From Riemerella anatipestifer_E (GTDB taxonomy: Bacteria; Bacteroidota; Bacteroidia; Flavobacteriales; Weeksellaceae), in the NCBI RefSeq assembly GCF_009932355.1, contig NZ_LEKU01000005.1, forward strand, positions 62,001 to 126,000: a stretch of DNA of 64,000 bases, read 5' to 3'. Made by a program: the position numbers and the translations under genes. The notes below the pieces were generated by a model that did no database searches, was not told the origin of the DNA, and saw only the letters and a list, made by a program, of their open reading frames with translations. Below, piece after piece: positions 7,895-16,858 of the stretch. Within the stretch, counting starts at the first letter, position 1; the number at the start of each line of letters is the position of its first letter.

Positions 7895-9757
7895 TTATTT
7901 TACTTCTAAAAAGTTATCTTCTGGATTTACATCTGCTAATCTTTGTGAAAAATCAATGCCTAGAACGGAAATTTGTTCTTTGGTAAAAGGTATTTCAAAA
8001 GTGTATTCTAAGGAAGTCCAATTCCAATAATCCAAAGTAGTGAAATTGCCTAAAAAGTCAGATTTTTTAGGAGTTCTCATCATATTTAATGGGATATGGT
8101 AAGAAGTTATTTTTTTATCTTTGGTAAGTACTCCAAAATCTATAGGCATAGGAACTCCGCCTTTGTTTACTAAAGTAATGGTAGTAGAGTTGGGGTTATA
8201 CTTTACTTCTTTTATGGCGTAGTCTATGGTTTTGGTGGTGTTAATCCAGTAATGTTTAAACCATTTTAAATCCATACCAGATATTTTTTGAGCAATATGG
8301 AGAAAATCTCTATCAGTAGGGTGTTTTAGATGCCATTCATCATAGTATTTTAGTAGTGTGGTCTTCAGAAGGTCTTCTCCCATAATATAGCCCAACTGCA
8401 CTAAGAAAAGCTCTCCTTTAGTATAGGAAGCTACGGAGTAGGCTGTGCCGTCGTCGTGATGGTCAGCAAACCAAACAGCAGGTTCTTCTTTTCCTGTTTT
8501 TACAAACTTTCTGTAACCTTCTAAAGCACCTATAAAAGGGTTTGGCCAAGCCTCTTTAGGAGGGAAAAGCTGATACATAGCAAAGTCTTCGGCGTAAGAA
8601 GTAAAACCTTCGTCTAGCCAAGGTGTAGTACTTTCGTTGGTTGCTAACATCTGCTGATACCAAGAGTGTGCACCTTCGTGAGCCATTAGCCCAACTAGGC
8701 TTTCTAAACTTTTGGCTTCTCCAAGTATCATAGTACACATACCATACTCCATACCGCCATCGCCACCTTGAACGAATGAATAGCTAGGGTACACATAGCG
8801 ACCGAAGTTAGCATTCATAATTTGAAAAAACTTATTAACATAAGGTTTGGCTTGTTTCCAGTATTCGGTTTTTTCATTTTTTTGATAAACGAAATAGACT
8901 TTTGGTCCATCAGGTACGATAAATTCTTCTACGGAATAATCTGGGTCTGCTGCCCAAGCAAAGTCTAGAATATTCTTTGCTGTCCAATTCCAAGTTGCTT
9001 TACCATTAGCATCTGTTTTAGGTTTAGATTGCAAAGTGTAGCCTTTAACTTCGGTAGGGTTTGTAAGTGTTCCACCAGCACCTATAACATAGCTAGGGTC
9101 TATTTTGATATTGATGTTATAATCCGAAAAAGGAGCGTGAAATTCTCTCCCAATATAATCAAAAGTTGCCCAGCCATCGTAGTCGTATTCCGCTAGTTTG
9201 GGATACCATTGGGTCATGGTCATTTCTATGCCTTCTCGGTTTTGTCTTCCTGCTCTTCGGATTTGATAAGGGATATTGGCGTCCCAATCCATAGTGAAAG
9301 TAGTCGAAGAGTTTGGCTTTATAGGTTGATTAAGATAGACCTTCATAATGGTTCCTTGAACTTCAAACTGGAGCTCTTTACCATTTTGTTTAATCCAATT
9401 TATTTTTTGGTTGCCTTCTTTCCCTTCAGGAATAGAAGCTAATCTAGAAACTATTTTTCCTGCTTTATTTTTTTCTACTAGTCTTTTGTCGGCATTATCG
9501 CCTTGGCTTCTCACTCTTTCATCCATCATAGAGTTTGGTTTAAAGGCATTCCAGTAGAGATGAAAGTAAACCTCCTTTAGCTCATCAGGAGAATTGTTGG
9601 TATAAGTAACGGACTGCTTGCCGTGGTAAGTGTAGTTATTAACATCTACATCTATATCCATATTGTAGCTAGCGTATTGCTGGTAGTATTTACCTTTTTG
9701 TGCATATCCCAACGAGGTTAAAAAAAGCGATAGTGATAGAAAAAAATATTTTTTCAT
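7895..9757 (-). CDS. Secreted M1-family metallopeptidase
   Basis: This aminopeptidase-N-like zinc peptidase has 620 residues and a signal peptide (MKKYFFLSLSLFLTSLGYAQK). Beta-sandwich N-domain blocks such as YNMDIDVDVNNYTYHGKQSV precede the catalytic domain, which carries GGMEYGM (the GxMEN exopeptidase motif with Tyr for Asn), the zinc site HEGAHSW followed by WLDEGF with the third ligand Glu, and a Tyr in SYTKGELFL. It likely trims peptides in the periplasm or at the surface. A TATATTTG promoter box lies 24 bases before the start. No C-terminal type IX sorting domain is evident. Confidence 0.93.
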   Translation of the reverse strand: MKKYFFLSLSLFLTSLGYAQKGKYYQQYASYNMDIDVDVNNYTYHGKQSVTYTNNSPDELKEVYFHLYWNAFKPNSMMDERVRSQGDNADKRLVEKNKAGKIVSRLASIPEGKEGNQKINWIKQNGKELQFEVQGTIMKVYLNQPIKPNSSTTFTMDWDANIPYQIRRAGRQNREGIEMTMTQWYPKLAEYDYDGWATFDYIGREFHAPFSDYNINIKIDPSYVIGAGGTLTNPTEVKGYTLQSKPKTDANGKATWNWTAKNILDFAWAADPDYSVEEFIVPDGPKVYFVYQKNEKTEYWKQAKPYVNKFFQIMNANFGRYVYPSYSFVQGGDGGMEYGMCTMILGEAKSLESLVGLMAHEGAHSWYQQMLATNESTTPWLDEGFTSYAEDFAMYQLFPPKEAWPNPFIGALEGYRKFVKTGKEEPAVWFADHHDDGTAYSVASYTKGELFLVQLGYIMGEDLLKTTLLKYYDEWHLKHPTDRDFLHIAQKISGMDLKWFKHYWINTTKTIDYAIKEVKYNPNSTTITLVNKGGVPMPIDFGVLTKDKKITSYHIPLNMMRTPKKSDFLGNFTTLDYWNWTSLEYTFEIPFTKEQISVLGIDFSQRLADVNPEDNFLEVK

Positions 9758-9780
9758 TTTTCCGATAATTTTTTAGTCTT

Positions 9781-9788
9781 CAAATATA
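9781..9788 (-). promoter_or_regulatory. TAnnTTTG -7 box for the M1 peptidase gene
   Basis: The reverse strand reads TATATTTG here, 24 bases before the start codon of the M1 peptidase. It matches the Bacteroidota -7 consensus TAnnTTTG. No convincing -33 TTTG is seen. Confidence 0.6.
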
Positions 9789-9837
9789 ACAAAATCTCAT
9801 TTATTCATTATTTGAATGGATTTCTGGTGAAAAAAGG

Positions 9838-9845
9838 TAACTTTG
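9838..9845 (+). promoter_or_regulatory. TAnnTTTG -7 box for the gene at 9878
   Basis: TAACTTTG matches the consensus, with TTTG 23 bases upstream (9811-9814) as a candidate -33 element. The downstream start codon is at 9878. Confidence 0.6.
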
Positions 9846-9877
9846 CAAGCGTAATAAAGACAACAAAATATTAAATT

Positions 9878-10234
9878 ATGGCTACAGAACAAGAGCTTTG
9901 GGGTAGGGTAGAACAGTTTTTTGTAGAGCATTTTCAGAGTGAACGCAATCCGCCATTGGAAACGATATTATTTCTCATAGGCGTTCAGGAATTGGGTGGT
10001 GGAAAACAAAAATATACCAAAGACGATAAGCTAAATCTTCTCCACATAGCGGTGTGTAGACTATTGGAGCCGTTTGGTTATTATAAATTTAAAGAGTACG
10101 ATGCGGAAGGCTGGCCTCACTACGAGGAGTTAGAGCCTCTGCCTGAGCTAAAACCTAATGAGCAAAGTATTCTTATGAAAAAAGCAATTATACAATATTT
10201 TATAGATGAGAATTTGCTAGAACAAGAAAGTTAG
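9878..10234 (+). CDS. Conserved hypothetical protein
   Basis: This cytoplasmic protein of 118 residues is not recognised as a named domain. It is acidic, mostly helical, without a signal peptide; ETILFLIGVQELGGGKQKYTKDDKLNLLHIAVCRLLEPFGYYKF-type text has the look of a protein conserved in Flavobacteriia. It has its own promoter box at 9838 and is followed by a hairpin terminator, so it is probably monocistronic. Function unknown. Confidence 0.75.
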   Translation: MATEQELWGRVEQFFVEHFQSERNPPLETILFLIGVQELGGGKQKYTKDDKLNLLHIAVCRLLEPFGYYKFKEYDAEGWPHYEELEPLPELKPNEQSILMKKAIIQYFIDENLLEQES

Positions 10235-10262
10235 AGGTACGAAACTCATAATAATCTGTTAA

Positions 10263-10315
10263 AAAACTCGCTTTTAAGATAAAATTTCTAAAAAACGAGT
10301 TTTATTGTTTTTTTG
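10263..10315 (+). terminator. Hairpin terminator after the 9878 gene
   Basis: An 8-bp inverted repeat AAAACTCG / CGAGTTTT (10263-10270, 10296-10303) is followed by a T-rich tract to 10315. The loop of 25 bases is long but AT-rich. Confidence 0.6.
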
Positions 10316-10361
10316 TTGATAAGAAATATTTAATTTTAACATCTGAAAAATAACCTGAAAA

Positions 10362-11906
10362 GTGCGTAACAAGTTTATTCCTATTATATCTATTTTGATG
10401 ACGATTTCTCTGTTGGTGTTCGTCAGTTTTCAATTTTATTGGCTTAAGGAATATTACAGCTCTATTGAAGAAGAATTCGCAGGCAAGGTGCAAAAAGTTT
10501 TGGAGCGCTCCACGCAAGATATTTCTAATATTGAAATAGATAAATATCTAAAAGAATATGAAGGCTTCCAAGCTTCTATAAATGAGGATAAAAACAAGCC
10601 TACTCTAAATATTATCAGGCAAGTACAAGATTCGGCAGATAAAAAACTTATTTCCTTTAGTAGAAGTATTATAGAACCTCAAAAGATACCAGTTTCCTCT
10701 AAAGGGGACACTTTGGAAAGGGTTAAAGTCTATGCTGATGAGGGTATTTATCGTTTGAAAGGGGCTGGGCGTACAACAGAATTGCTTACGGCACAACTGA
10801 GTAAAGACATCAATGATAATACTTTTACTTTCAGAGATTTTGCTAAACTAAATGCGAGTAACTTGCCCATACACAAAAGAGTAAGCGGTAAGGAGATAGA
10901 TTCAGTACTTTCTAAGGAGTTTCAAAAAATAGGTATTAGTGCTAAATTTGGTTATGGTGTGTTGGATAAAAATAAAAAACTAACCACTATTGCTGATGAG
11001 GTTTACCTTGAAAATCAATCTAAAGCTAATTATAGTTTTCCTCTTTTTACCGATAAAGAAGAGCAGCCTATTTACACCTTGTCGCTTGTTTTTCCAGATA
11101 AAAAATACTCTCTACTAAGAGATAATCTGCCATTACTTTTAGGAACTGTTTTTTCACTTTTAACTATTGTATTTATTTACATTATTTCCATCAACTATAT
11201 GCTGAGACAGAAAAAAATAGCAGAAGTAAAAACAGACTTTCTTAATAATATGTCTCATGAGTTCAAAACACCTTTAGCTACAATTTCGGTGGCTACGGAC
11301 TCTTTAGCAAATGATAAAATAGCCAGCGACCCAATTAAAGTAAAATATTACTCTGGACTCATAAAGCAAGAAAATCTCCGAATGAAAAAGCAGGTGGAGA
11401 ATGTCCTCAATATGTCAAAATTAGAGAGGAACGAAATGAAACTTTTCTTGCGAGAAACCAATTTGAGGGAGTTGATAAGAAACATTGCTAATTCTGTTAG
11501 ATTGATAGTAAACGAAAGAGGCGGAACGCTTACAGAAGATTTTAAGGCAGAACGCTATAATCTAAAAGTAGATGAGTTCCATTTATCTAATACGCTTATA
11601 AATCTGTTGGATAACGCAAATAAATATTCGCCAGATAAGCCCGAAATTAAAATTGCTACCCGCAACGAGGGGAATTATTATGTGATAGAAATTTCGGATA
11701 AAGGTATGGGGATGGAGCCTCAAAATAAAACTAAGATATTTGAGAAGTTTTTTAGAGAAGAAACAGGGAATGTACATAATGTAAAAGGTCAAGGTCTGGG
11801 ACTTTCCTATGTTAAGAAAATAATAGAACTCCACAAAGGACAAATAAGCGTAGAAACCCAAAAAGGAAAAGGAAGTACCTTTATTGTAAAACTTCCAATG
11901 ATTTAA
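10362..11906 (+). CDS. Sensor histidine kinase (GTG start)
   Basis: This membrane histidine kinase of 514 residues starts with GTG at 10362, which places transmembrane segment 1 (about residues 6-27) right at the N-terminus. A periplasmic sensor region spans about 30-253, transmembrane segment 2 about 256-280, then a HisKA domain with phospho-acceptor His299 in MSHEFKTPLATI, and an HATPase domain with N-box LINLLDNANKYSP, DKGMGM and GQGLGLSYVKKI. There is no HAMP domain. The response regulator follows 17 bases downstream. The signal sensed is unknown. Conserved pairs of this kind are common in Flavobacteriia. Confidence 0.95.
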   Translation: MRNKFIPIISILMTISLLVFVSFQFYWLKEYYSSIEEEFAGKVQKVLERSTQDISNIEIDKYLKEYEGFQASINEDKNKPTLNIIRQVQDSADKKLISFSRSIIEPQKIPVSSKGDTLERVKVYADEGIYRLKGAGRTTELLTAQLSKDINDNTFTFRDFAKLNASNLPIHKRVSGKEIDSVLSKEFQKIGISAKFGYGVLDKNKKLTTIADEVYLENQSKANYSFPLFTDKEEQPIYTLSLVFPDKKYSLLRDNLPLLLGTVFSLLTIVFIYIISINYMLRQKKIAEVKTDFLNNMSHEFKTPLATISVATDSLANDKIASDPIKVKYYSGLIKQENLRMKKQVENVLNMSKLERNEMKLFLRETNLRELIRNIANSVRLIVNERGGTLTEDFKAERYNLKVDEFHLSNTLINLLDNANKYSPDKPEIKIATRNEGNYYVIEISDKGMGMEPQNKTKIFEKFFREETGNVHNVKGQGLGLSYVKKIIELHKGQISVETQKGKGSTFIVKLPMI

Positions 11907-11923
11907 TTATAAAAAATTAAGCT

Positions 11924-12610
11924 ATGAGCAACAGGATATTACTAGTAGAAGATGACCAAAGTTTCGGAGCGGTGCTTAAAGACTATCTAAGTATAAATAA
12001 CTTCGAAGTTACTCTCGCTACAGACGGCGAGGAAGGTCTTAAAGAATATACAAATAATGATTTTGATATTTGTATATTTGATGTTATGATGCCTAAAAAA
12101 GACGGCTTCACTTTAGCGGAAGATGTTAAGAAATTAGGAAAAAATATTCCAATTATCTTCCTAACAGCCCGAAATTTAAGAGAGGATATTTTGAAGGGTT
12201 ATCAGTTAGGAGCAGACGATTATATAACAAAACCTTTTGATACCGAACTGTTACTTTATAAAATCAAGGCGATTTTATCTAGAAGTACTTCTTTGGAAGA
12301 AGAAGAGCAAGAGCAATTTAGCATTAGCAATATAGAGTTTGACTCTATGTTGAGGCAGCTTAAAGTACACGATAAAGAATATAAACTTTCTCCAAAAGAG
12401 AACGAGCTTTTGAAGTTGCTTTGTCTCCACAGAAATGATTTTATGCCTAGATATTTAGCACTTCGTAAAATATGGAAAAAAGAAAACTATTTTACCGCTA
12501 GAAGTATGGATGTATATATTGCTAAACTAAGGAAATTACTTAAAGATGATGAAGGTCTCGAAATCATCAATGTACATGGAGAAGGGTTTAGGCTTCTAGT
12601 TAAAAATTAA
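11924..12610 (+). CDS. OmpR-family response regulator
   Basis: The protein has 228 residues: a receiver domain (acidic pocket EDD at 9-11, phospho-acceptor Asp53 in IFDVMMPKKDG, Thr in IFLTA, Lys in TKPFD) and a C-terminal winged-helix DNA-binding domain (LSPKENELLKLLCLH, ARSMDVYIAKLRKLLK, IINVHGEGFRLLV). It is the cognate partner of the upstream kinase, with which it forms a two-gene operon ending in a terminator. Confidence 0.96.
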   Translation: MSNRILLVEDDQSFGAVLKDYLSINNFEVTLATDGEEGLKEYTNNDFDICIFDVMMPKKDGFTLAEDVKKLGKNIPIIFLTARNLREDILKGYQLGADDYITKPFDTELLLYKIKAILSRSTSLEEEEQEQFSISNIEFDSMLRQLKVHDKEYKLSPKENELLKLLCLHRNDFMPRYLALRKIWKKENYFTARSMDVYIAKLRKLLKDDEGLEIINVHGEGFRLLVKN

Positions 12611-12618
12611 ATTAAATA

Positions 12619-12654
12619 GCTGGTTCAAAATAATTGTGAATCAGCTTTTTTTGT
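12619..12654 (+). terminator. Terminator of the two-component operon
   Basis: Inverted repeat AGCTGGTTCA / TGAATCAGCT (one G-T pair) with a 9-base loop, followed by seven T residues, just after the response regulator stop. Confidence 0.88.
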
Positions 12655-12756
12655 TAAAGCAAATAGAGTTCTACAGATGATAGATAAAGTAGTTAATCAT
12701 CGCCTCATAAACTAGCTAAGACATAAAAAGAGATTTATATCAATACAAAATTTCAT

Positions 12757-12764
12757 TATCTTTG
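12757..12764 (+). promoter_or_regulatory. TAnnTTTG box directly before the DUF4290 gene
   Basis: TATCTTTG ends four bases before the ATG at 12769. In Bacteroidota promoters this box is centred near -7, so transcription should start at or within a few bases of the ATG, which would give a leaderless message. No -33 motif is obvious. Confidence 0.6.
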
Positions 12765-12768
12765 CGAA

Positions 12769-13422
12769 ATGGAATACAATACTCAAAAGAGAAACTTACA
12801 ATTACCCGAATATGGGAGAATTATACAAGAACTTGTAGAATATTGCAAGACACTTCCTTCCAAGGAAGAAAGAAATAAAGTTGCCAAAGCTATTGTTGAT
12901 TTTATGGGGCAGAGAAATCCGCAACTTCGAGACGAGGAAAACTACGCACACAAGCTTTGGGATCATTTGTATATTATTTCAGGTTACGATTTAGATGTAG
13001 ATGCACCATATCCTTTTCCTACGCCAGAGGAAATCAATCAGAAACCTAAAAAGATGGATTATCCTAAGCTACAAGGAGACTATAAATTCTATGGTAAAAG
13101 CATTTTGCAACTTATAGAAAGGGCTTTAGAACTAGAAGATGGTGATGAAAAAGAGGCTCTTATAGAGGTAATTGCTAATAATATGAAAAAGTCGTACAAT
13201 GTTTATAATAAAGAACATGTACAAGACGATGTTATCTTCCGCCATTTAAAGGAACTTTCTGAAAATAGATTAGATTTAACAGGGATAGATTCTTTAGAAA
13301 AGAGTAAAATTTATTATAACTCTAATAAGAATAATCCTAAATATCAAAATAAACATCAGAATAATAACGGGAATAACAGAAGAAAATATAACTCTAACAA
13401 TAAATACAAAAGAAAATCATAA
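12769..13422 (+). CDS. DUF4290 family protein
   Basis: This protein of 217 residues belongs to DUF4290, a Bacteroidota-specific family without known function. The conserved part (1-175) is helical, with YNTQKRNLQLPEYGRIIQELV and HKLWDHLYIISGYDLDVDAPYPFP. The last 35 residues are a low-complexity Asn/Lys/Arg-rich tail of the kind often found on RNA-associated proteins. Its stop codon overlaps the murA start by one base (TAATG), so the two are translationally coupled and a role linked to murein synthesis or cell growth is suggested by context. Confidence 0.88.
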   Translation: MEYNTQKRNLQLPEYGRIIQELVEYCKTLPSKEERNKVAKAIVDFMGQRNPQLRDEENYAHKLWDHLYIISGYDLDVDAPYPFPTPEEINQKPKKMDYPKLQGDYKFYGKSILQLIERALELEDGDEKEALIEVIANNMKKSYNVYNKEHVQDDVIFRHLKELSENRLDLTGIDSLEKSKIYYNSNKNNPKYQNKHQNNNGNNRRKYNSNNKYKRKS

Positions 13423-14729
13423 TGAGTGGTGCTTTTCAAATCAGAGGCGGCAAAAGACTTCAAGGCGAAATTACGCCCCAAGGAGCTAAAAATGAAGCTC
13501 TACAAATATTATGTGCCGTTTTATTAACAGATCAAGAAGTAAGAATAAAAAATATACCTGATATACAAGATGTTAATAAGTTAATTGGTATATTGGGAGA
13601 CTTAGGCGTTAAGGTAACTAAAAATGGAAAAGGGGACTATACTTTCAAGGCAGATAGTCTTAATTTAGATTACCTTAAATCCGAAGAATTTAAAAAAGAA
13701 GGAGCTAAACTTAGAGGCTCTATTATGCTTTTAGGTCCTATGTTGGCAAGGTTTGGGGAAGGTTATATGCCAACGCCAGGAGGAGACAAGATAGGAAGAA
13801 GAAGGTTAGATACTCATTTTCAAGGATTTGTTGAGCTTGGTGCAGAGTTTCACTTTAATGATGTAGAGAGTTTTTATAGTTTAAAAGCAAATTCCTTACA
13901 AGGTAAATTTATCCTTTTAGAAGAAGCATCAGTAACAGGTACGGCTAATATTATTATGGCGGCTGTATTAGCGAAAGGTAAAACTAGAATTTACAATGCC
14001 GCTTGTGAGCCTTATTTACAACAGCTTTGTAAAATGCTTAACCGAATGGGAGCTCAAATTTCGGGTATAGGCTCAAACTTATTAACCATAGAAGGTGTTT
14101 CATATTTACACGGTACAGAGCATACTATGTTGCCGGATATGGTAGAAATAGGCTCTTGGATAGGGTTAGCAGCAATGACGAAATCCGAAATCACCATTAA
14201 AGATGTTCACTGGAACCAGTTGGGGATTATTCCAAATACTTTTAGAAAATTGGGTATTCAGTTAGAGAAAAGTGGTGAAGATATTTATATCCCAGCACAA
14301 GAGCACTACAAAATACAGAAATTTATAGACGGCTCTATTTTAACCATTTCTGATGCACCTTGGCCAGGTTTCACACCAGATTTGTTGTCTATTATGTTGG
14401 TGGTAGCAACTCAAGCCAAAGGAAGTGTATTGATACATCAAAAAATGTTTGAATCTCGATTGTTCTTTGTGGATAAACTGATAGATATGGGAGCACAGAT
14501 TATCCTTTGTGACCCACACCGAGCTACAGTTATTGGTCTTAATCAAGAAACACCACTTAGAGGTACTGTGATGACATCCCCTGATATTCGTGCAGGAAAT
14601 GCACTTTTGGTAGCGGCTCTTTCGGCGGAAGGTAAATCTATCATTCATAATATAGAGCAGATAGACCGAGGCTACGAAAATATAGATGGCAGACTCAAGG
14701 CTTTAGGAGCAGATATAGAGCGTATATAA
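13422..14729 (+). CDS. murA: UDP-GlcNAc 1-carboxyvinyltransferase MurA (Asp active-site variant)
   Basis: MurA transfers enolpyruvate from PEP to UDP-GlcNAc, the first committed step of peptidoglycan synthesis. The 435-residue sequence has the family blocks GAKNEALQIL (with the conserved Lys-Asn pair), GSIMLLGPMLARFG, and EASVTGTANIIMAA. In the active-site loop the usual Cys (Cys115 of E. coli, PGGCxIG) is Asp122 in TPGGDKIGRRRLD. That Cys is the residue fosfomycin alkylates, and Asp variants are known to be active and fosfomycin-resistant in mycobacteria and Chlamydia. The start overlaps the DUF4290 stop by one base. Confidence 0.97.
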   Translation: MSGAFQIRGGKRLQGEITPQGAKNEALQILCAVLLTDQEVRIKNIPDIQDVNKLIGILGDLGVKVTKNGKGDYTFKADSLNLDYLKSEEFKKEGAKLRGSIMLLGPMLARFGEGYMPTPGGDKIGRRRLDTHFQGFVELGAEFHFNDVESFYSLKANSLQGKFILLEEASVTGTANIIMAAVLAKGKTRIYNAACEPYLQQLCKMLNRMGAQISGIGSNLLTIEGVSYLHGTEHTMLPDMVEIGSWIGLAAMTKSEITIKDVHWNQLGIIPNTFRKLGIQLEKSGEDIYIPAQEHYKIQKFIDGSILTISDAPWPGFTPDLLSIMLVVATQAKGSVLIHQKMFESRLFFVDKLIDMGAQIILCDPHRATVIGLNQETPLRGTVMTSPDIRAGNALLVAALSAEGKSIIHNIEQIDRGYENIDGRLKALGADIERI

Positions 14730-14753
14730 TAGTCAGAAAATACTTTTGTCATC

Positions 14754-15662
14754 TTGGCTAGAACACTTATATCTGTTGTAGGTCCTACGGGAATAGGTAA
14801 AACCGAATTGGCAATAAAAATAGCCCAGTTTTTCGGTACTGAAATTTTATCCTGCGATTCGCGACAGTTTTTTAAAGAAATGCCCATTGGTACAGCCGCT
14901 CCTTCTAAGGAGGAGTTGGTTATTGTACCGCACCATTTTATAGGGCATTTATCTATTACAGAAGATTATTCCATCGGTCGTTACGAAAAGGAAGCCTTGG
15001 CTTTATTAGATAAGCTGTTTCAGAAATATAAAGTCGTGGTAATGGTAGGCGGTAGTGGTATGTACGAGAAGGCGGTAGTGGAAGGTCTTAATGATTTGCC
15101 AGAAGCTAACGAAGATTGTATTAAAGAACTTGAACAAATCCTTAATAAGGAAGGGATAGAAGCCTTACAGAAACAGTTAGAGGCACAAGATGAGGTCTAT
15201 TATCAGCAGGTAGATAAAGATAATCCTAGACGCTTGATAAGGGCTTTAGATATTATTAAACAAACAGGGAAACCTTATTCTGAAATTATAGCAGAAACCA
15301 AGCCTCAAAGGGACTTTAATACTATTAGGATTGTACTCACGGCACCCAGAGAAATTATCTATGAAAGAATCAACCAAAGGGTAGATAGAATGATAGAGAA
15401 AGGTTTGCTAGATGAGGTTAAAGATTTGCTTCAATATCAAGATAGAGTAGCTTTGAATACAGTGGGTTATATAGAGTTATTTAATTACTTGAATGGTGAT
15501 TGGGAGTTAGATTTTGCTGTTTCCGAGATTAAGAAAAACTCTAGACGCTACGCAAAACGCCAAATGACTTGGAACCGAAAACTTCCTTATCTGATAGAAC
15601 TTCCGTACCAATATTCTAAGGAGGAATTAGTATCTTTGCTTAATAACTTAAATTTAAAATAA
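14754..15662 (+). CDS. miaA: tRNA dimethylallyltransferase MiaA (TTG start)
   Basis: MiaA adds a dimethylallyl group to A37 of tRNAs reading UNN codons. The protein has 302 residues. The start is TTG at 14754; no ATG lies upstream of the P-loop GPTGIGKT (10-17), so a later start would destroy the ATP site. Further family motifs are SCDSRQFFKEMPIGTA, VVMVGGSGMY and RRYAKRQMTWNRK. It lies 24 bases after murA and one base before the next gene, so all are likely co-transcribed from the promoter ahead of the DUF4290 gene. Confidence 0.96.
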   Translation: MARTLISVVGPTGIGKTELAIKIAQFFGTEILSCDSRQFFKEMPIGTAAPSKEELVIVPHHFIGHLSITEDYSIGRYEKEALALLDKLFQKYKVVVMVGGSGMYEKAVVEGLNDLPEANEDCIKELEQILNKEGIEALQKQLEAQDEVYYQQVDKDNPRRLIRALDIIKQTGKPYSEIIAETKPQRDFNTIRIVLTAPREIIYERINQRVDRMIEKGLLDEVKDLLQYQDRVALNTVGYIELFNYLNGDWELDFAVSEIKKNSRRYAKRQMTWNRKLPYLIELPYQYSKEELVSLLNNLNLK

Positions 15663-15663
15663 A

Positions 15664-16221
15664 ATGGCTAGAACACCGTCTAATATGTTGGATTTAGGCA
15701 CTAAAGCTCCTTTTTTTGAGCTTCCTAATCCTGCTAAAAATAACGAGTTACAATCTTTAGAAAACTTAAAAGGAGAGAAAGGAACATTGGTTATTTTTAT
15801 GTGTAACCACTGTCCGTTTGTGATTCATGTGATAGATAAATTAGCAGAACTCTATGAAGATTATAAAGCTAAAGGAATCGAATTTATCGCAATTAATTCT
15901 AATGATATAGAGAACTATCCTGCGGATTCACCAGAGTTAATGATTGATTTTGCTGAAGAACACAGTGTTAATTTCCCTTATTTATTTGATGAAAGTCAAG
16001 CTATTGCTAAAGCCTACGACGCTGCGTGCACTCCAGATTTCTACTTTTTTGATGACAAATTAGACTTGGTATATAGAGGTCAGATGGACGACTCTCGCCC
16101 AGGGAATCAGCACGAAGTAACGGGAGAGGATTTAATTATTGCTTTTGAAAACCTTTTAGCAGAACAACCACAGGAGGAACTTCAGAAACCTAGCTTGGGT
16201 TGTAATATTAAATGGAAGTAA
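15664..16221 (+). CDS. Thioredoxin-fold AhpC/TSA-like protein
   Basis: This thioredoxin-like protein has 185 residues, no signal peptide and a CNHC motif (Cys47/Cys50) in TLVIFMCNHCPFVIHV. The block YDAACTPDFYFFDDKLDLVYRGQMDDSRPGN identifies the redoxin subfamily common in Bacteroidota and Proteobacteria that has a Cys-x-His-Cys site instead of CxxC with Gly-Pro. It is probably a cytoplasmic thiol-disulfide enzyme or peroxiredoxin relative. The start ATG is one base after the miaA stop. Confidence 0.88.
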   Translation: MARTPSNMLDLGTKAPFFELPNPAKNNELQSLENLKGEKGTLVIFMCNHCPFVIHVIDKLAELYEDYKAKGIEFIAINSNDIENYPADSPELMIDFAEEHSVNFPYLFDESQAIAKAYDAACTPDFYFFDDKLDLVYRGQMDDSRPGNQHEVTGEDLIIAFENLLAEQPQEELQKPSLGCNIKWK

Positions 16222-16249
16222 AATATTAGTTTAGAAAGCATCTGTAAAA

Positions 16250-16801
16250 GTGAAAAATAGGAGCAGGTTAATTGTATTAGGTTTATTATTTCTAGTTGCA
16301 GGAGGATTTATTGTTTGTAAGTTAAATAAAGACTTTTTGCTTTTGTGGAATAGTAATTCAATAAAAGTAACTACTGACAGTCCATTAACAAAGGATAAGG
16401 TGAAAATTGAATTTGGTAATGGTGTTAATTCAATTAATCGTACAACAGATGCTGAACTTTTCAGTAGGAGAGAGAAATACACTGTTTTATATGATGGTAA
16501 GATTAAAGATAAAATGATGAATGAATATGGAGAGAATGATTTTTTAATAACCTATGATAACAAGTATTATTTCTCTTTCCGACAGTTTAAACTTAATAGA
16601 AGACACCAGCACGATTATAGCTTCCACTTTTACCCTAAAGGCGATAAAATATACATTGCTGTTGATATAAAAGGGCAAGATGCAATGAAATTTGAAAAAC
16701 CTATGATTGATATTAAATCAGCGGATAAATATATATGCAATACTCCAATTGATAGTGCTGGAGGTATTTATAATATGATTGAGTTATCAAATCCCAAATA
16801 A
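16250..16801 (+). CDS. Hypothetical membrane-anchored protein (GTG start)
   Basis: I do not recognise this 183-residue protein. The GTG at 16250 opens an N-terminal hydrophobic segment (residues 6-24, IVLGLLFLVAGGFIVC) that anchors or exports the rest. The remaining part is beta-rich and charged, with no catalytic motif. It follows the thioredoxin-like gene by 28 bases. It is more AT-rich than its neighbours and could be a strain-variable gene. Confidence 0.6.
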   Translation: MKNRSRLIVLGLLFLVAGGFIVCKLNKDFLLLWNSNSIKVTTDSPLTKDKVKIEFGNGVNSINRTTDAELFSRREKYTVLYDGKIKDKMMNEYGENDFLITYDNKYYFSFRQFKLNRRHQHDYSFHFYPKGDKIYIAVDIKGQDAMKFEKPMIDIKSADKYICNTPIDSAGGIYNMIELSNPK

Positions 16802-16858
16802 AGGGTAAAAGACTATTTTAGATGGGAGAAGTAATAAGTCGCCCATTTCTTTCTTAAA

